Assembly (NCBI GenBank): GCA_013433145.1
Contig: CM024174.1
Coordinates: 10,386,336-10,450,335, forward strand
Length of the DNA: 64,000 nucleotides
DNA from: Ascaris suum
Taxonomy: Eukaryota > Nematoda > Chromadorea > Rhabditida > Ascarididae
Direction: 5' to 3'
The translations under genes and the position numbers were made by a program. Shown in pieces: positions 44,289 through 57,341 of this stretch (positions are counted from its first letter, which is position 1; every line of letters begins with the position of its first letter). The notes beneath the pieces are model-generated. The model was not told the origin of the DNA. It did no database searches and was given only the letters and a program-made list of their open reading frames with translations.

Positions 44289-44516
44289 CTGAGGCAAATT
44301 ACTATCCTTGATGATCGCCATATGCCATCTCACATCGTGTTCCCGTGTCGATATCGCCGTTATTTTTTCCTCGTCGTTCCTTTCGATCGGTAGAAAAGCG
44401 ATTGCTGCCTTGCTTATATCGACGATTTTTAACGTGACGTTTTCGTACATTTGGGTAAGATTTTCGTAAATCTCAATTCCGTAAAACTCATCATAACACA
44501 AACAAGCGACACCCAT
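44289..44516 (-). CDS. Isolated exon-like ORF, 76 codons, unassigned
   Basis: An open frame of exactly 228 bases begins with ATG right after a CATCTAG acceptor and ends at CAG/GTAATT, a good donor, on the minus strand. The protein starts MGVACLCYDEFYG and carries two N-glycosylation sequons (NLT, NVT), then a charged stretch (ERNDEEK). It could be a first coding exon or an internal phase 0-0 exon. No partner exons were found below it, and I do not recognise the protein. Confidence 0.4.
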
Positions 44517-45232
44517 CTAGATGCTCCTTAATACTCTTTATTGAAGTTATCATATGCACTCAGCTTGAAGAGCTTATGTTATAATGTAGTAAATATTTTA
44601 AACTAATAAAGAAATATTTTTTGAAGCAAATGTCTAGATGCGAGCGTTGTTATTCGCCTTTTTTTTGTACAGTGATTCGTTTTTCTTGAAAATTTCGCAG
44701 ACAAATCATCAAATTTACTCACCAAATGGAGTGTTATTGTACTGATCCATTACTGTGGATGTCTACTGCACTCTTACTTTCTTATTCATCTTATTTTCTT
44801 ATTTATTGCCAATATAATAATCAAATTGGAATTTCATATATTTGAATGTTATCAAGTATCGGTGAATTAGAAATAAATTCGTGCTAAACATACTGCATTC
44901 AATTATTCAAGTATAAATTCGATAATAATTTTTATTTCCGGGCTATTCAATCTTTTCAAAAATGAGCTGAAAGAAATATTGACTGAAGATGGAAATATGC
45001 AACATAAGAATAGCGCATATCTTTACAATTCCATTCACTTCTCGCAAGCTCATTTTCTATGCAAATTTTCTCTGAAAACTTCCCTACATAATGCCTCTGA
45101 AAACAAACAGAAAATAAAATAGCTGAACGTTGAGATGTATTGTTTCAATGCTCAGAGCGACTTCACTTTTATCATTTTCTGCTCTTGCAATTGGTTTTTG
45201 AATTCATTCAAATGTGAGATCGATTATTTCAG

Positions 45233-48200
45233 GTGGCAAACTCGAGGTACAATGGAGATAGACTCACTGAGTATGCAGTTCCCTCGAAGTGGTAAATATT
45301 TGTTTTTTTTTTAACGTTGAGTGTTCGCTTTTTTCCAATTTATTTTAAAAGCGTAAAAACATTGTCTTTATCCGTTGCAAACCATCTACTTGGGTCTAAC
45401 ACACCCTTCCTGAAAGGTGGTTGTAGTAGATTGGTAGATTGTTTTGAGCGAAATTCCATTACCCTTCTCTGGTATTTTCGGTAATTCAATTTGATTTATT
45501 GACACCCGCATTGTTTCTTTTAACTCCACCTCAGATATTTGTCTCATTGTTGTTAAGAGAGGTTCTGTCTGCAGGATGAATGGAGGGGTTTTTTTTACTT
45601 ACAGTCCTACTCAACCGTTTCACATGATAACCTGTAATAGGTTATTGGGCGATTTCATGAAAAAGATTACAAGTGACACACAGTGTAAGGTGTCATGCGA
45701 AAACGCAATATGAAGGACTCAAGAAAGGTAAATGTGAACGTTGAAAAAACCTGAGAATCCCACTATCACTTTCATCAGATTTTCTCTATAAAACTACAGC
45801 CGCATTGGGTTGTGTGCTTTCATTTGAAAGATACGATCAACAATTTTGATAGCACTATCGCATATACAGCTACGCGTATATTAAAATTCGAGTTTGATCA
45901 AATCCAGTACCACACATATAGAAATAGGCCGTAACTACTGCACCGCTGAAATGCATCACAACATTGCCAGATGTTTTATTATATAAAAGCCCGTTTATGT
46001 TTTATTATGTAATACTAAAATATATGTGAATAGTTTATTATGTAATACTAAATAGTATAATGTATAAAATATATATAAATACTAAAATATATATAAATAA
46101 AATAAAAAACTAAAATATATAAAATATAATAAATAGTATAAAAAATATATATATATATAAATAGCAACTCATTGTTTTGTTGAATTTGAAAACTTTTTTT
46201 TTTTACATATATTCTCTTTAACGTTTTCAAGTGAAACGAATGAAAGCATCCACCCATCGTGGGATTTTTCTTTCACTCAGTGGAGTTGTTTGCAGTATCG
46301 CAGTATGCAACCCCACCGTCATTTGACGGTCGTGCAATGATGCCACGTAACCCTGTCCTTCAACAGAGCACAAACTCCATAACTAACTCATTCTTAACGG
46401 ACGATTCCCTCTATTATACACCCAATGAGGTGGGCAATTTTTTACGTTTATTTTGTAAACATTTGCAAATAGATGTGTAATAGGATCATGATTATGCATT
46501 CCGTGGCGCTATGTGGACGACAGTGAGAGGAGATATTGCATCGACGAAGTAAATTTCCCCACCTGGAGAGAGTGCATAACTGGAAGGGATGACCTGTAAT
46601 GAAGGGGCGCAGAAATCTGCGAACTTTGTTCTTAACTAATAATCAAGGGCAAGCGCTAATCGATCAAGGGCAAGCACTGCTCTATCTATCTGAAAGCTGT
46701 GTCTATCTATTCTAAAGCTAGAATAAGTTATTAGTTTACTTTCACTTGTTCAGAGACTTACTTGAATTTTCAAAACGGGTCTTATAGAGGAGAGGGGACT
46801 TATAAGCTGCTTCAACAGGAACGCTTAAAATTTTACACCGGACATGTGATATTTGCATATGAAATTTGAAGTGGCATGAAAGATTTGAAGCTGATATATT
46901 GATATCATCAGACATTAAGATTGCATTACTCAAATGTTCGTTACATGCATGATGTCGAAATTCGAGTCACTGCAAGCGGTCCTCTCTGATTAAGTGGTTT
47001 CTGTGGAAATTTTATCACTCATAAAGCTGATTCATTGTGACTATGAAATAGCCGATCCAATGTAATTGTTGATGTGTATGAGTTTTTAGGTGCTAATGGA
47101 TACAGAAATGGAAGGGACAACTGCAAATGCAACACACAATTCTGGTATTAAACTCTTTCATTAGTTACTAGCTCGTCGCTGTCTTTCATTTAGTGCAAAT
47201 AGAAACATTGTTGATTGATGCTGAATAAACAAACTTTGAAATTGCAGATGCACCATTTTCCATTCATTTAACTGCTCTTTGTCGACCCTGATAGATCTGT
47301 CAGCGTATATATCGTGTATATTACTGTTTTCGTACATTGCTGTAAGGATTATATTATTATGTATATTACTGTGTTGGATTTCCAATGCAAAACATCCCCA
47401 GTAAGAATGCAATTCACATTAATTCTGCTGGAAAACTGCAAAATTTGATTTATTCATTCAAATGCCGTCAATGAATAACGTTAATGAAAATTTGTGGTGC
47501 CACGTTTGTTTTGTTTTATGCTATCACTTTTCGATTTAGCCATTTGTCAGATTGAACCAAATCCTGAATTTCCACCCTCTCTTGTGAGGCGTTGATAAAA
47601 GATCAAAAATTAGTGACAGTATAGAATTTCCTACATTGAGCTCAAAGAGTAAAGATTCGTCAGTATTTTCCAATTTATTTTTTTCACTCATGTTTACCCA
47701 AACTTGTAAATTGCGAGATGAATAACCGATTTTGAATTTGAACTTCAAAGCTTTCTTTTCAGTTAGCTAGGATATATCCCCAAAAAAGAGGGACGAGTAA
47801 TTTGTAATTTAGACTTTACACATCATCGCACATTCAGATGTGTGGGGCAATGGGAGTATGTTACTCCAACTCTTACTGGTTTAGCAATATCACTCTTAAA
47901 CGAGTCATAATGGAATGTTTTAATGTTCACATATTAAACCTTCCCCTGGATGAAGGGCGCAAACATGAAACTACCTTCACATTTCTTTGCAACATAGAAT
48001 TATTTATGTTAGGCAACGAAAAAAAAATTAACAATTAAGCCATCACGTTAGACAACTTAACAGATAAACCAAACATAATGTTCAGCGGATGATGAAAACC
48101 TAGTTTTGAGTGAATTTTATCTCTATGATGTAATCACAGATGATACACAAGGGCGATAATAATTTTTCAAAATATACACAACAATTACGCAAAAAAGAAA

Positions 48201-51200
48201 TGAATTCAAAGAAAAAAGATTCCCCTTAAATTCCTATTTGTTTGATTTGAATTTTATAGATATTTCCTCGTTGGCATCCAATTTACGTACCGAATCGTTT
48301 GCATTGGGTGAAGCGAGTACATTCTCAACGATAGATGGAAGTGTTTTACCATTGCAAAATTCGAATTGGAGTATGTTGTCTGATACAACTATGCCACCGA
48401 CATATCATAATCTCGAACCTCTTCAAAGATCAACCAACAATCAAAATAATATTTCCAATGATACGAGTGGAAATGTGAGTCGTCTTTCACTTTTATGATT
48501 TTTTTTAATCGAAGTTGTACTTAAATGTACATCTGATAATTCTATGTTGATATTCTCTAAATCTTTGTCTCATATAGGAATCGATATTCTCCAAAAATAT
48601 TTGCACGAAATTGCCGTCTTATATGTCTTTATATTCATATATTCTATAATTCTAGGCAATCCATAAGTAATTTTTGTTGTGTCTTCTTTAGTGAGTGTAT
48701 CCGGTAGCAGTGATGCGTCGAGGGTGAAATCAGCTTCGGTCTCATAGACTGTTTGTGGAGGCTCATGTGCTCCTCCCTGTCGATTCCACCTTGCCCAGTT
48801 TATTATTTTCATGAGTTTATTGTTCGGAAAATACCTCAGTAGATAAACTTGAAAATAAATTAGTCGTTGTCCCATATATCTTTGTTTCCACTTTGTTTAT
48901 CTAGCCCTTCAAAGCTGTCATAAAATTCTTCTTGCGAGCGAAGTCTTCAACATAACGAATGATTTCGTAATAAAAATTGTGGCTAATGGCTAAAAAGCTG
49001 AATTATTTGCTGGCTGCAGTTGCGACCTATATTTGATCATTCATGGCCTAGTTTGAGATTGATTTATCACTCATGTGAAACTTCTTATCCGATGAAATAG
49101 AACTTCGCTAAGAAAATCTATAGTCTTTTCAAAAAACAACGAGTTGATCAGTACGATTCATCTCTTTTGAACGTCTCAAATCATATTTGTATGAGCGATG
49201 AACTCAAATAAAACTTGAATTGAAATGTCTCAAAAAATGTGTTTTTTAAGGTTCTAAGAATTGTACGAATATGTCCACAATGTCATAAAAGCGTAGAGGA
49301 TTTGCTATCGCATTATGAGCATAGTCATGGTACGTGGAATGAGGAGGACAAACGCGCATATCTCACTCGTGAAAGACAACGAATCGAAAAATCTGAAATC
49401 AGGTTTGAATTCGCATTTTTGAATGTATCGGAAACCGATTGACTTGTCGTCGATACTATGAGCGATTACAGTGCACATTTTTTGACGATCCGATAGCTAA
49501 AACAAAAATAGGTGCATTAATAGCGGTGAAGTAGTTGCCGCTCCTTAACGGAAGTAAAGCTGTCTTTGTAGATATTGGCTATGATCAGTGAATCACAGTT
49601 GAAAGATAAAAACTCACCCGCGAGGATCATGTCCCCTCTTCCGTGATATTCTCTCCCCTTCTCTATTGCGAAGAGCTGGACAGAGTTCCTGAACTTGGAT
49701 CTTTTAATGATATCTCTAGGCATCGATCGTTTGTATAGGATGATAACCTACAAATGCGCACTTATTTGCTCATTTTTGCTTAAGAATCATTTTCAGTCGA
49801 CTCTTCACAAGATTAAATGTCACACTTTCAATTATAAAAATTTCAGTGAAGGGCTGCTTAGAACGAGATTGCAGAAAATTGGCTGTAACGATGAGAAAGT
49901 CCTATATGCGATTAAGGAATTATTGTTGGAGTGTGGGATTAGAACCGTAAGTTCACTTTGTTTTGTTTTGATTTCCCCTTTTTGAGGCGGTATGATAAGA
50001 ATTTAATGCGTTTGTTCTTATAGATAGTTTTTCGCTTCATACAAATAATGATTAGCTCAGCATAATGTACACTTATGTTGATTCGATGAACTGCAATCGT
50101 TTTGCACATTCACTTTATTATCGGTGGTGAGAAAGCATTTTGCTGATCACTGAAATTGGCTTTGAATTTCATGGCGATTAGGAATGACTGTTTGTATAAT
50201 TCTGCATGTGAAATGTTTTAAATTGTGAAATAACGCGAAGAACCTGTTGCAATCACGTCGCAATCGGCAGCACTACCGTGCATTCATAGCTGTCGTCGAT
50301 TCGGCCCTATGTTATATACATTTGAAGCAGTCGTCGATCCAGCTATGTATCATACACTTGGATCAATCGTCGACCTCAGTTTGTGCTGCACGTTTGGAAT
50401 AATCTTCGATCTGGCCTTGTCTGATCATAGGAAAAGATTAGTAATATGGCAATTTCAGTTGAATCTTCAAAAACAAGAGAAATTTTCGCCCGAACATCCA
50501 TTTATATTGGTATGGAAGAATTGGCTCATCCAGAAGAAGCGCTTCAATTTGAATGACAACGAAGAATTCGATACTGTATGCAAAATGCTCTCATATATCT
50601 TCGACGAAGATATCCCCACGTGGAGATTGCTTGTTAAGCGTATGTGACCTATCCATTAAATACTACTTTGGTGCTATCAGCAAGAATAGATAGTACAAGC
50701 TCGAGTTTGATATTTACTCGTATATTCTGACCAGTTATTTGAATAATATGTTAACATTGTATCTTTCATTTGCTTCATTGCCAGAGGTATTGAATTTGCA
50801 CGAAGCATTATATATGATTTCACCTGCGAACATTATCGAAGTGCACTGTGTTGCTTGTTTAAGTTGCATTTCCTATCCATTAGTGCCAAAAAATTTGCAA
50901 GAAGATTCAATCACCCCAAACCATTGTTAACTTCCATAATTACTCAGCAGTCCTTAGCATACTTGTATATTTTCGTCGATTGATTTAATAACTGTTTAAG
51001 CGACTAATCGAGATGAGTGCTAATGATTATTGATGTAATTCTGAGAAGGAGTTGATGTTCATCGACCGGCTTCTAGAGACAAACGCTTAGTAGGTCTTAT
51101 TTTGGCTATTATGCTAACATAGCGAGCTAACATTGGCTATTATGCTATCTGGCGGAATACTTGTTCATTGAATAGCCGGCTGGCATCCAGCATTTTCTTT

Positions 51201-54200
51201 CGTGAATAGACTTCGCCGTGAGGACAAGAACTTTTTTTCTGGAAGCAATATAAGGGTTGTCTCTTGAAGTACAATAACAAAAGTAAAAAAAAAACTGTCA
51301 CATGACTGGTGCATAATGTTGTCACTTTTCTTTTCATTAGGGTCGTCATCATTGGACACTATACCAACAAGACCTGTAAATAGCGGCGGTTATGCCTTAC
51401 AAAAAAACCTTTTATTATATCACACTACATTGTTATTTGTAACATTTGCGTTGCACTGGAAAATATTATGTGAATTTAGGTAAGAATCGTATCGCGCATT
51501 TTGTTCGAAGTAGGCAGATAACGAATCGATCAGCAGATATGGCCACGACGGCTGTCAAATCTCTGCAAACGTTTCGCAGTTTTGTGATCATTTCGTTTGG
51601 ATCTAAAGCGAACGGTGATGAGGATATCATCGATGATGATCAATATAGAGACTTCTTGAATTTTCTCGACGAAGAGAGCTATAAGTTCAGACGAGTCCTC
51701 AATAAACAGTTAGTTTTTAATTGTTCTAGTAATTAAGCAATGACATGGATGATATAAGTGTGATCGACGAATAAAATTTATCTTAGCAATAACGATATAA
51801 ATAAATAAAAGTAAATAAAAGTAATGAAGAATGAAAACTTGAAAGAGATTATTATATAAGAGAGGAATTCTCTCTTTTAGTTGTTGAACTGCCCACGATA
51901 AGATTACAGAATTCGAGTTACACACTCATGTATAATACAAATATGCCTTTTCATAAAATTTTACAAAGGAACGCTAATCATATTCTTATTTTGTTTGAAG
52001 AAATGTCTTCAGATATATTTGCTTGTTTTCCTACTGGGAATAGTTTTTCGCTGCCCTACAAATAGTTCTCTTTCAAGCAGAATTTTTTTTCTTCACATAT
52101 TGGTCATCGGAGTTTAAAAGAGGATTTCGTTGATTTGGATTTGATTCATCTACCTAACGATTTATTCATTCCGGTATTCAATATCTCTAGTCGGGAAGAG
52201 AGATAGGAAAGATGCGATCTTAATTATTAATTTGCTAAGTGGATGTCTACGATGCCATCCTCTATAATTTTCTAAGTTTTTTTTAATATTAAAGGAGAAT
52301 GGAGAAACCTGTGGTGATGCAAGCGATGAAGAAGGCTAAATTGATTCGTGGAGCGAATCGAACGCCAATTATTCGCAATCCAATCAACGAGCAACAGCAT
52401 GACGAAAATATAGGTGATGAACAACATGAGAAAGTTAGTGAAGCGGATTGGAGGTCCGGCTATCACTTCACCGAAAAATGGAAGAAGTTTGCACTCTCGA
52501 AATTGGATTTCGAAGCGGATCGCAAGTGGAATTGCGATGATATTCGCTGTCTCGACGATCTCATACCGGTAATCGCTCATTGCCTTTCCATTTAATAATT
52601 AATTTCTTTCCGATCACATTGTTTTATTATCGTAATGCTTACCGTGTATTTTTATTGAATTATGCAATGTTTCGACTATTCACCGGTCTTTGCCAATGTT
52701 TTTGAGTTTATTCCCAATCGCTGCATTATAAAGATGACTAATAAAAAGCATAAGAAAAACTCAAATGATTGGATTTAGAAATAAGAGCCATCCCTCCCTG
52801 CTCGAAGACAATCGCCCCTCTCTAAATTACTTCCTTTTCCAAAAGTTGGAAATTCTGCGACTTCCAAAGTAATTGCTCAAAAATGTCTATGTTTCGTGTA
52901 CACGATGGCTTATTGGCTTATTTTTACTCTTTTTACTTTTACTGCTGAACATTCCTAGCGAATGAATCTCCCTCTATAGAGTTTCCACTTAGAGCGGTTT
53001 GCTGCATCTATCATTCTCTTATATAGGCTGCCCTTTCCTATTAGCTAGCGCAATCCATCTCCATCATATTTTGTTCTCAACAGGGTAAAACAAATGTGCA
53101 GAACACGAGAAATCGACCCATATAAACTATGCAAGAACTGACCAATTGTCGCTCCTTTTTTTCGAGTATTCTCATGCTGTAGCACTTTTAAATCACACCT
53201 CAACATTCGCTTATTTTGCATCCTACTGGATTTTATCTGAAAGACGTTGATCTATATGGTTTACCTTTTTAGACTATTCAGCCTATCACAGAGAAGATTT
53301 ACCTCCTTCCTCCCTTACTTCATCGATCGCTGAAGTTCCGCATTTTTTTATCGCTTATCAAGTCGAACTCGATTCTGAAATAATTGAAGCTCCATTCTGC
53401 TAAAAGTTTATAAACTGTTGTACAGTTAGGACAGTGTGATACTGTTGCAGGATGAAGTACTAACGCGAGGAGATCACCAAGAATTGAAAAGAGTTCGTCA
53501 AACGGTTTACCAAGTATGTAAAGGCCTCTGGCAACGATTTCAAATCTCACAAGTTCTCCTGGATTATAAGGGCGACTTTAAAGATGCAAAAGCAGCTCGA
53601 GAGTTCTACCTCAGCGAAGTGGCCAGAAAACGGTGGCCTGTAGCCAATTTGACCAGATCCTTCAATGGTGTTCTCAATCAGTTCCGTGTATGTTTTGCTC
53701 TCATACATTTATAACATCCTATGAACTCATAAAACCATCTGTAGAACGTTTTTAGCATTTCAGGGTCTCGAATTTTGCAGTTTAGTTTTAACCCTAGGCG
53801 AAAGAAGAATGGAGGAAGGGAAAAGTAAAGGCACCTATAGGAAGTGGTCAGTTCTTGAACACTTCTTTCGATCATGGAGGGAACACTTTCTCTTCTTGGG
53901 AAGGTGACTTCTTGGGAAGCTTAGCCTCAAACCACTGAAAGAGTATTGTCTCTATCACAATGAACTCCAAACAGGCGTTGCTGAACGATGTTGCAAATAT
54001 GCAAATGTTGCATGATTCACTGAGCATGTTCAGCCATCGGATAAAAGAAGTTCTTAGGGGCTGCCTGTTCATATTAAACAGTCTTGTCGAAATTTTATGG
54101 TGTTGCTTATATATTCCACGTAATATTAGAGCAGTCGAATGGATCCTTCTTTTCTGTTTCCAGAATGGCTATCGCCCAAGGAGGAAGACGTGCGCATCAA

Positions 54201-57200
54201 CAAGTACTTTCAAACGTCCAGCAGATAGAACCATTGATACAACTGCTGATGATATGGATGATGAAGATACAACACTTCAGTCGCCTGAGAAACCTAGCGT
54301 GTGGGACTTGAGCTCGAGTTCCGACGATGACCTCTTCAGCGAGACAAGCAACGACCGGTCACCGCCAACTCAACGGGTGCTTTTATTTCCTGAACGTTCA
54401 TCTAAAACGGTCAAATGGAATATAAATGACGCTGTATTTATGCATGCGATCAAATTGCACTTGATCTTTTCCTTCCTCAGTGCTGAAGTAGATGAGGTCG
54501 GGTGAGACTGCTCTGCTGTTAAATTGGCTCTTGAGCCTGAGTTTGTGATTGTAGCTTGAGCTGTATTTCGCGATTGTTGTCGTCTTCACGTCAGGTTGTT
54601 AGCTCGACGAAGATCAGATGTCTCAATTTTGCATAATGATTTGTAGGTTATACTGCAAATGGCATTTTCTGTCAACATTTTTGCACTTTTGTGATTTTGA
54701 TTACAACATTGCACATGTCGAAGTTTTCTAGATCAGGCCGTTAAAGGTTATACTCGCTCCGCTGCTTTCTCTTTTATGATTGGCTTCCCATATTCGTTTA
54801 TAAGTTATATCCTCCACAAAGGATACATCGCTTTGCAAAGGGCGGAAAGTAAGCCGTTCAAAAATGCAGATCGGCATTTCAGAGGAGAGAAGGTGCTTAA
54901 CAGATAATATAGGATACATTTTGCATAGTGTGCTTATGCGCAGAACTTGACTATGCTGGATGACACTTTTCCGCGGGAAATCGCGCTTTGTTAATATCGT
55001 TTACGTTACATTTGTAAGCAGCTATTCAAAATCCTAGGCTAATAAGCTTGGCCATTAAATGATGCATCGATCAACGTTTAGACATCAATGTTTCTTTAAC
55101 GCAATGAACATAGAAATGACATATTCTTGTTGGTTCCATCACACATCATTCGACTTTCCGTATTTTCCCTCACGAGCATTTTGCTTTCATTCTTTGTTGC
55201 GATTTCTTATATCTCAAAACAGCGGAGGAGTGTATGCGAAAATCTGACGTAATCTACATATGTATAAATTAGGTGAAATTTTCATTTTTTTAACGAAGTC
55301 TTTTTTTTTTTGCAAATTTCTTCCACAAAAGAAAATAACTTGAGGAGAAGTTTCTTTCATCAGCGAACCTAACTCATCTCTATGAATTTAAAGAAGCTAA
55401 AAAAGTGAAGCATAATTTATGTTTTTGGTGTTTTAATGATAAAACTCATCCACGAAAAAGAATATTCTATGACGCATAATTTGGAGACGACGTTATTTAT
55501 TTTTTTTAATTCAATTGTAGGAGCAATCAGTGGGAGCGCAAACGGTGATGACGCATGCAAACCTCATAAGAGCGATACCCCCACGAACTCAAACGACACC
55601 ACGAACTGCAGCGTTAAAACGAGATTCAACGACAAGTTCGAGCAGTACCAGTAATGATAGTGACTACCTCAGGTTCTCCACAGTTTGCGAGGTGTCGATT
55701 TTTGAATAATATTTGAAATACTATTATGCTGGATCACTTTGATCTTGGTCTTTTCTTATCTATAAATCGAACACCTTGTCAATACTTCATAAAAAAGGCA
55801 TTACACCACATATTTCGGGAAAACTGGTTGTCGGCTTAATTTGTAGTAGAATGTAAAGGAATTGCGTTATTCAATTGAAGAAAGGACCTTGAGTCGTCAT
55901 ATGATTCTGCGTTTACCTACCAATGATTTTATTTGCCCATTGCGCTATTTTATGAGACCGCTGTGCACTTGTTTCCGATCCCCTTGATGGACTCAGCCGA
56001 CTGTATAACTCATACTCATACTAGTAAAAATTTCGCAGATATATGACGTTGCTTAAGTCTTATCTATAAGGTGAAGATCAAATGGTTCAGTGATGACACT
56101 CCACATGCAGCTATAAAGATAAGGAATATCGCTGCGAACTTCATTTCTTATTGACTGCTTTGAAGAGTCGAGAGTTGATCTTTTATGGGATATAAATAGT
56201 GAGTCTGTTAGGCAAATTAAACTTCAGCTTTCTAAGTATAAGATTCTGGATTTCCTCCGATAAAACTGACGTTTTATTGTTGCGAAGTATCCAAGAAGTT
56301 TATAACTTTAGATTCCACAGGAAGGAAAAACGAGGAAGCAATAAACATTTGTAGGAAGCACGAGCTTGAAATCGAGTGTTTTATTAAAACGACAGTAAGC
56401 AGTGACTCGTTGCGCAGAACCTCAGCAATAATATTTCGTATTAACAGAACAACTGTAAAATAGCCGCACCTTCATTATTGGAAGTTTTTGTCCTCTTTTC
56501 GTCATGTTCAGATATCGTTCTCCTTGCATTTGTGTATTCCATTTCAACAGGTATATGCTCATTTTGCAGAGGTATGAGACAATGGAAACACTCAACGAGA
56601 ATGATGACGATCATCCGCGGTGCTCTACGATGAGAGAGGTTCCGTGTTGCATTCCTTTCAGTTTCATTACCTGTTACATTAAATGCGTACTAATATGTGT
56701 TCTCCAAATGTATTTTGGACGGAAGGCATTTCGCGCTGTATTTATTTCAAGAGCATCTAAATCAGTTTTATCCCAACTTCTCCTCCTAGTCGATTACAGT
56801 TTTCATCAATGTGTACTAGCTTTATAATGCTAAAGATTAACACATTATAAACTAGTATCAGGTACCGAAAAAACTTCTATCCGGAAAGCTTGAAATTAGA
56901 CGTTTTCTGGAGATCACCTCGAGTTCTCCAAAATATCAACACTAATATAAACTGAGGGGAATTCATTTTCCTTAGGAAAACTTTATTAACAGTACTTATA
57001 TGGGATATAGTTTTTCATCTATGAATCGAACTTAATTCCTTCTCACAGAAAAATCCGTCCGAAATTACCGTATTTCAAACGGGATATTCTGTTTTCAGAT
57101 TACCGTACTTTAAATAAAACGTTGAAACCAGTAAACATCAGTAGACCTGGCTGAAAGTAACTGGGAGTGTTTCTTGTTGGATTTTGAATTGTTATATAGA

Positions 57201-57341
57201 GGATGATCTCTTCGAAACGACCAGAATATGTATTGTTTTCTTCAGGATTGCATGGGAGGCATATTCGACGACTTGGACGTTTCGAGCATCGCTCCTGAAT
57301 ATACGAGAACGAGTACACCGATTTGTGGGGGCAAAATCTAG
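45233..57341 (+). CDS. Unrecognised 14-exon gene, C2H2-like zinc-finger protein
   Basis: Exons: 45233-45291 (ATG at 45252), 46281-46429, 47090-47144, 48260-48474, 49251-49402, 49847-49946, 50459-50639, 51480-51708, 52295-52568, 53451-53687, 54164-54433, 55521-55672, 56551-56638 and 57246-57341 (TAG). All phases (0, 1 and 2) agree across the 13 introns, giving about 745 residues; the donor of exon 11 may instead be after 54376. Features: a Ser/Thr/Asn-rich N-terminus (about 15-153); a finger at 161-179 (CPQC, then H174 and H179); a charged, helical region rich in aromatic residues (about 205-374); a basic patch (KKAKLIRG); a region with HFTEKWKKFALSKLDF and RKRWPVANLTRSF (about 410-544); an acidic/serine stretch (DMDDEDTT, SSSSDDDLFSE); a Ser/Thr-rich tail. 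No signal peptide or membrane segment. Probably nuclear, possibly DNA- or chromatin-binding; this is inference. Confidence 0.75.
45965..46165. repeat. AT-only low-complexity tract with short internal duplication
   Basis: In intron 1 of the zinc-finger gene, TTTATTATGTAATACTAAA occurs twice (about 46000 and 46036). It is followed by imperfect ATAAAATATATATAAATA units and ends in a short TA run. Confidence 0.75.
48570..48875 (-). other. Antisense open frame in intron 4 of the zinc-finger gene
   Basis: A 101-codon open frame on the minus strand lies between exons 4 and 5 of the plus-strand gene. Part of it (YETEADFTLDASLLPDTLTK) has a soluble-protein-like composition unlike the AT-rich surroundings. 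A TTTTCAAG acceptor-like site lies at its 5' side. No family recognised; may be chance. Confidence 0.2.
50292..50428. repeat. 36-bp minisatellite, four diverged copies
   Basis: Copies start at 50292, 50330, 50366 and 50402, each beginning RTCKTCGAYC and continuing through a CTATGT/ACTTTGG-like part. The last three are spaced exactly 36 bases apart, the first 38. The array ends about 30 bases before the acceptor of exon 7 (50459) of the zinc-finger gene and is open in that exon's frame. Confidence 0.75.

Larger units (their letters stand above)
40325..45232. other. Intergenic region with two isolated exon-like ORFs
   Basis: About 4.9 kb between the OTUB1-like stop and the first exon of the zinc-finger gene. 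Apart from the two exon-like ORFs and the inverted repeat listed separately, it is AT-rich with poly(A/T) runs near 41530-41570, 41637-41651 and 43910-44090. I see no other gene. Confidence 0.5.

Noticed and set aside
50281..50458. Extending exon 7 of the zinc-finger gene upstream through the minisatellite
   Set aside because: The AG sites tested upstream (50270, 50289, 50430) give the wrong phase relative to exon 6; only 50458 fits. Kept as a finding, not in the model.
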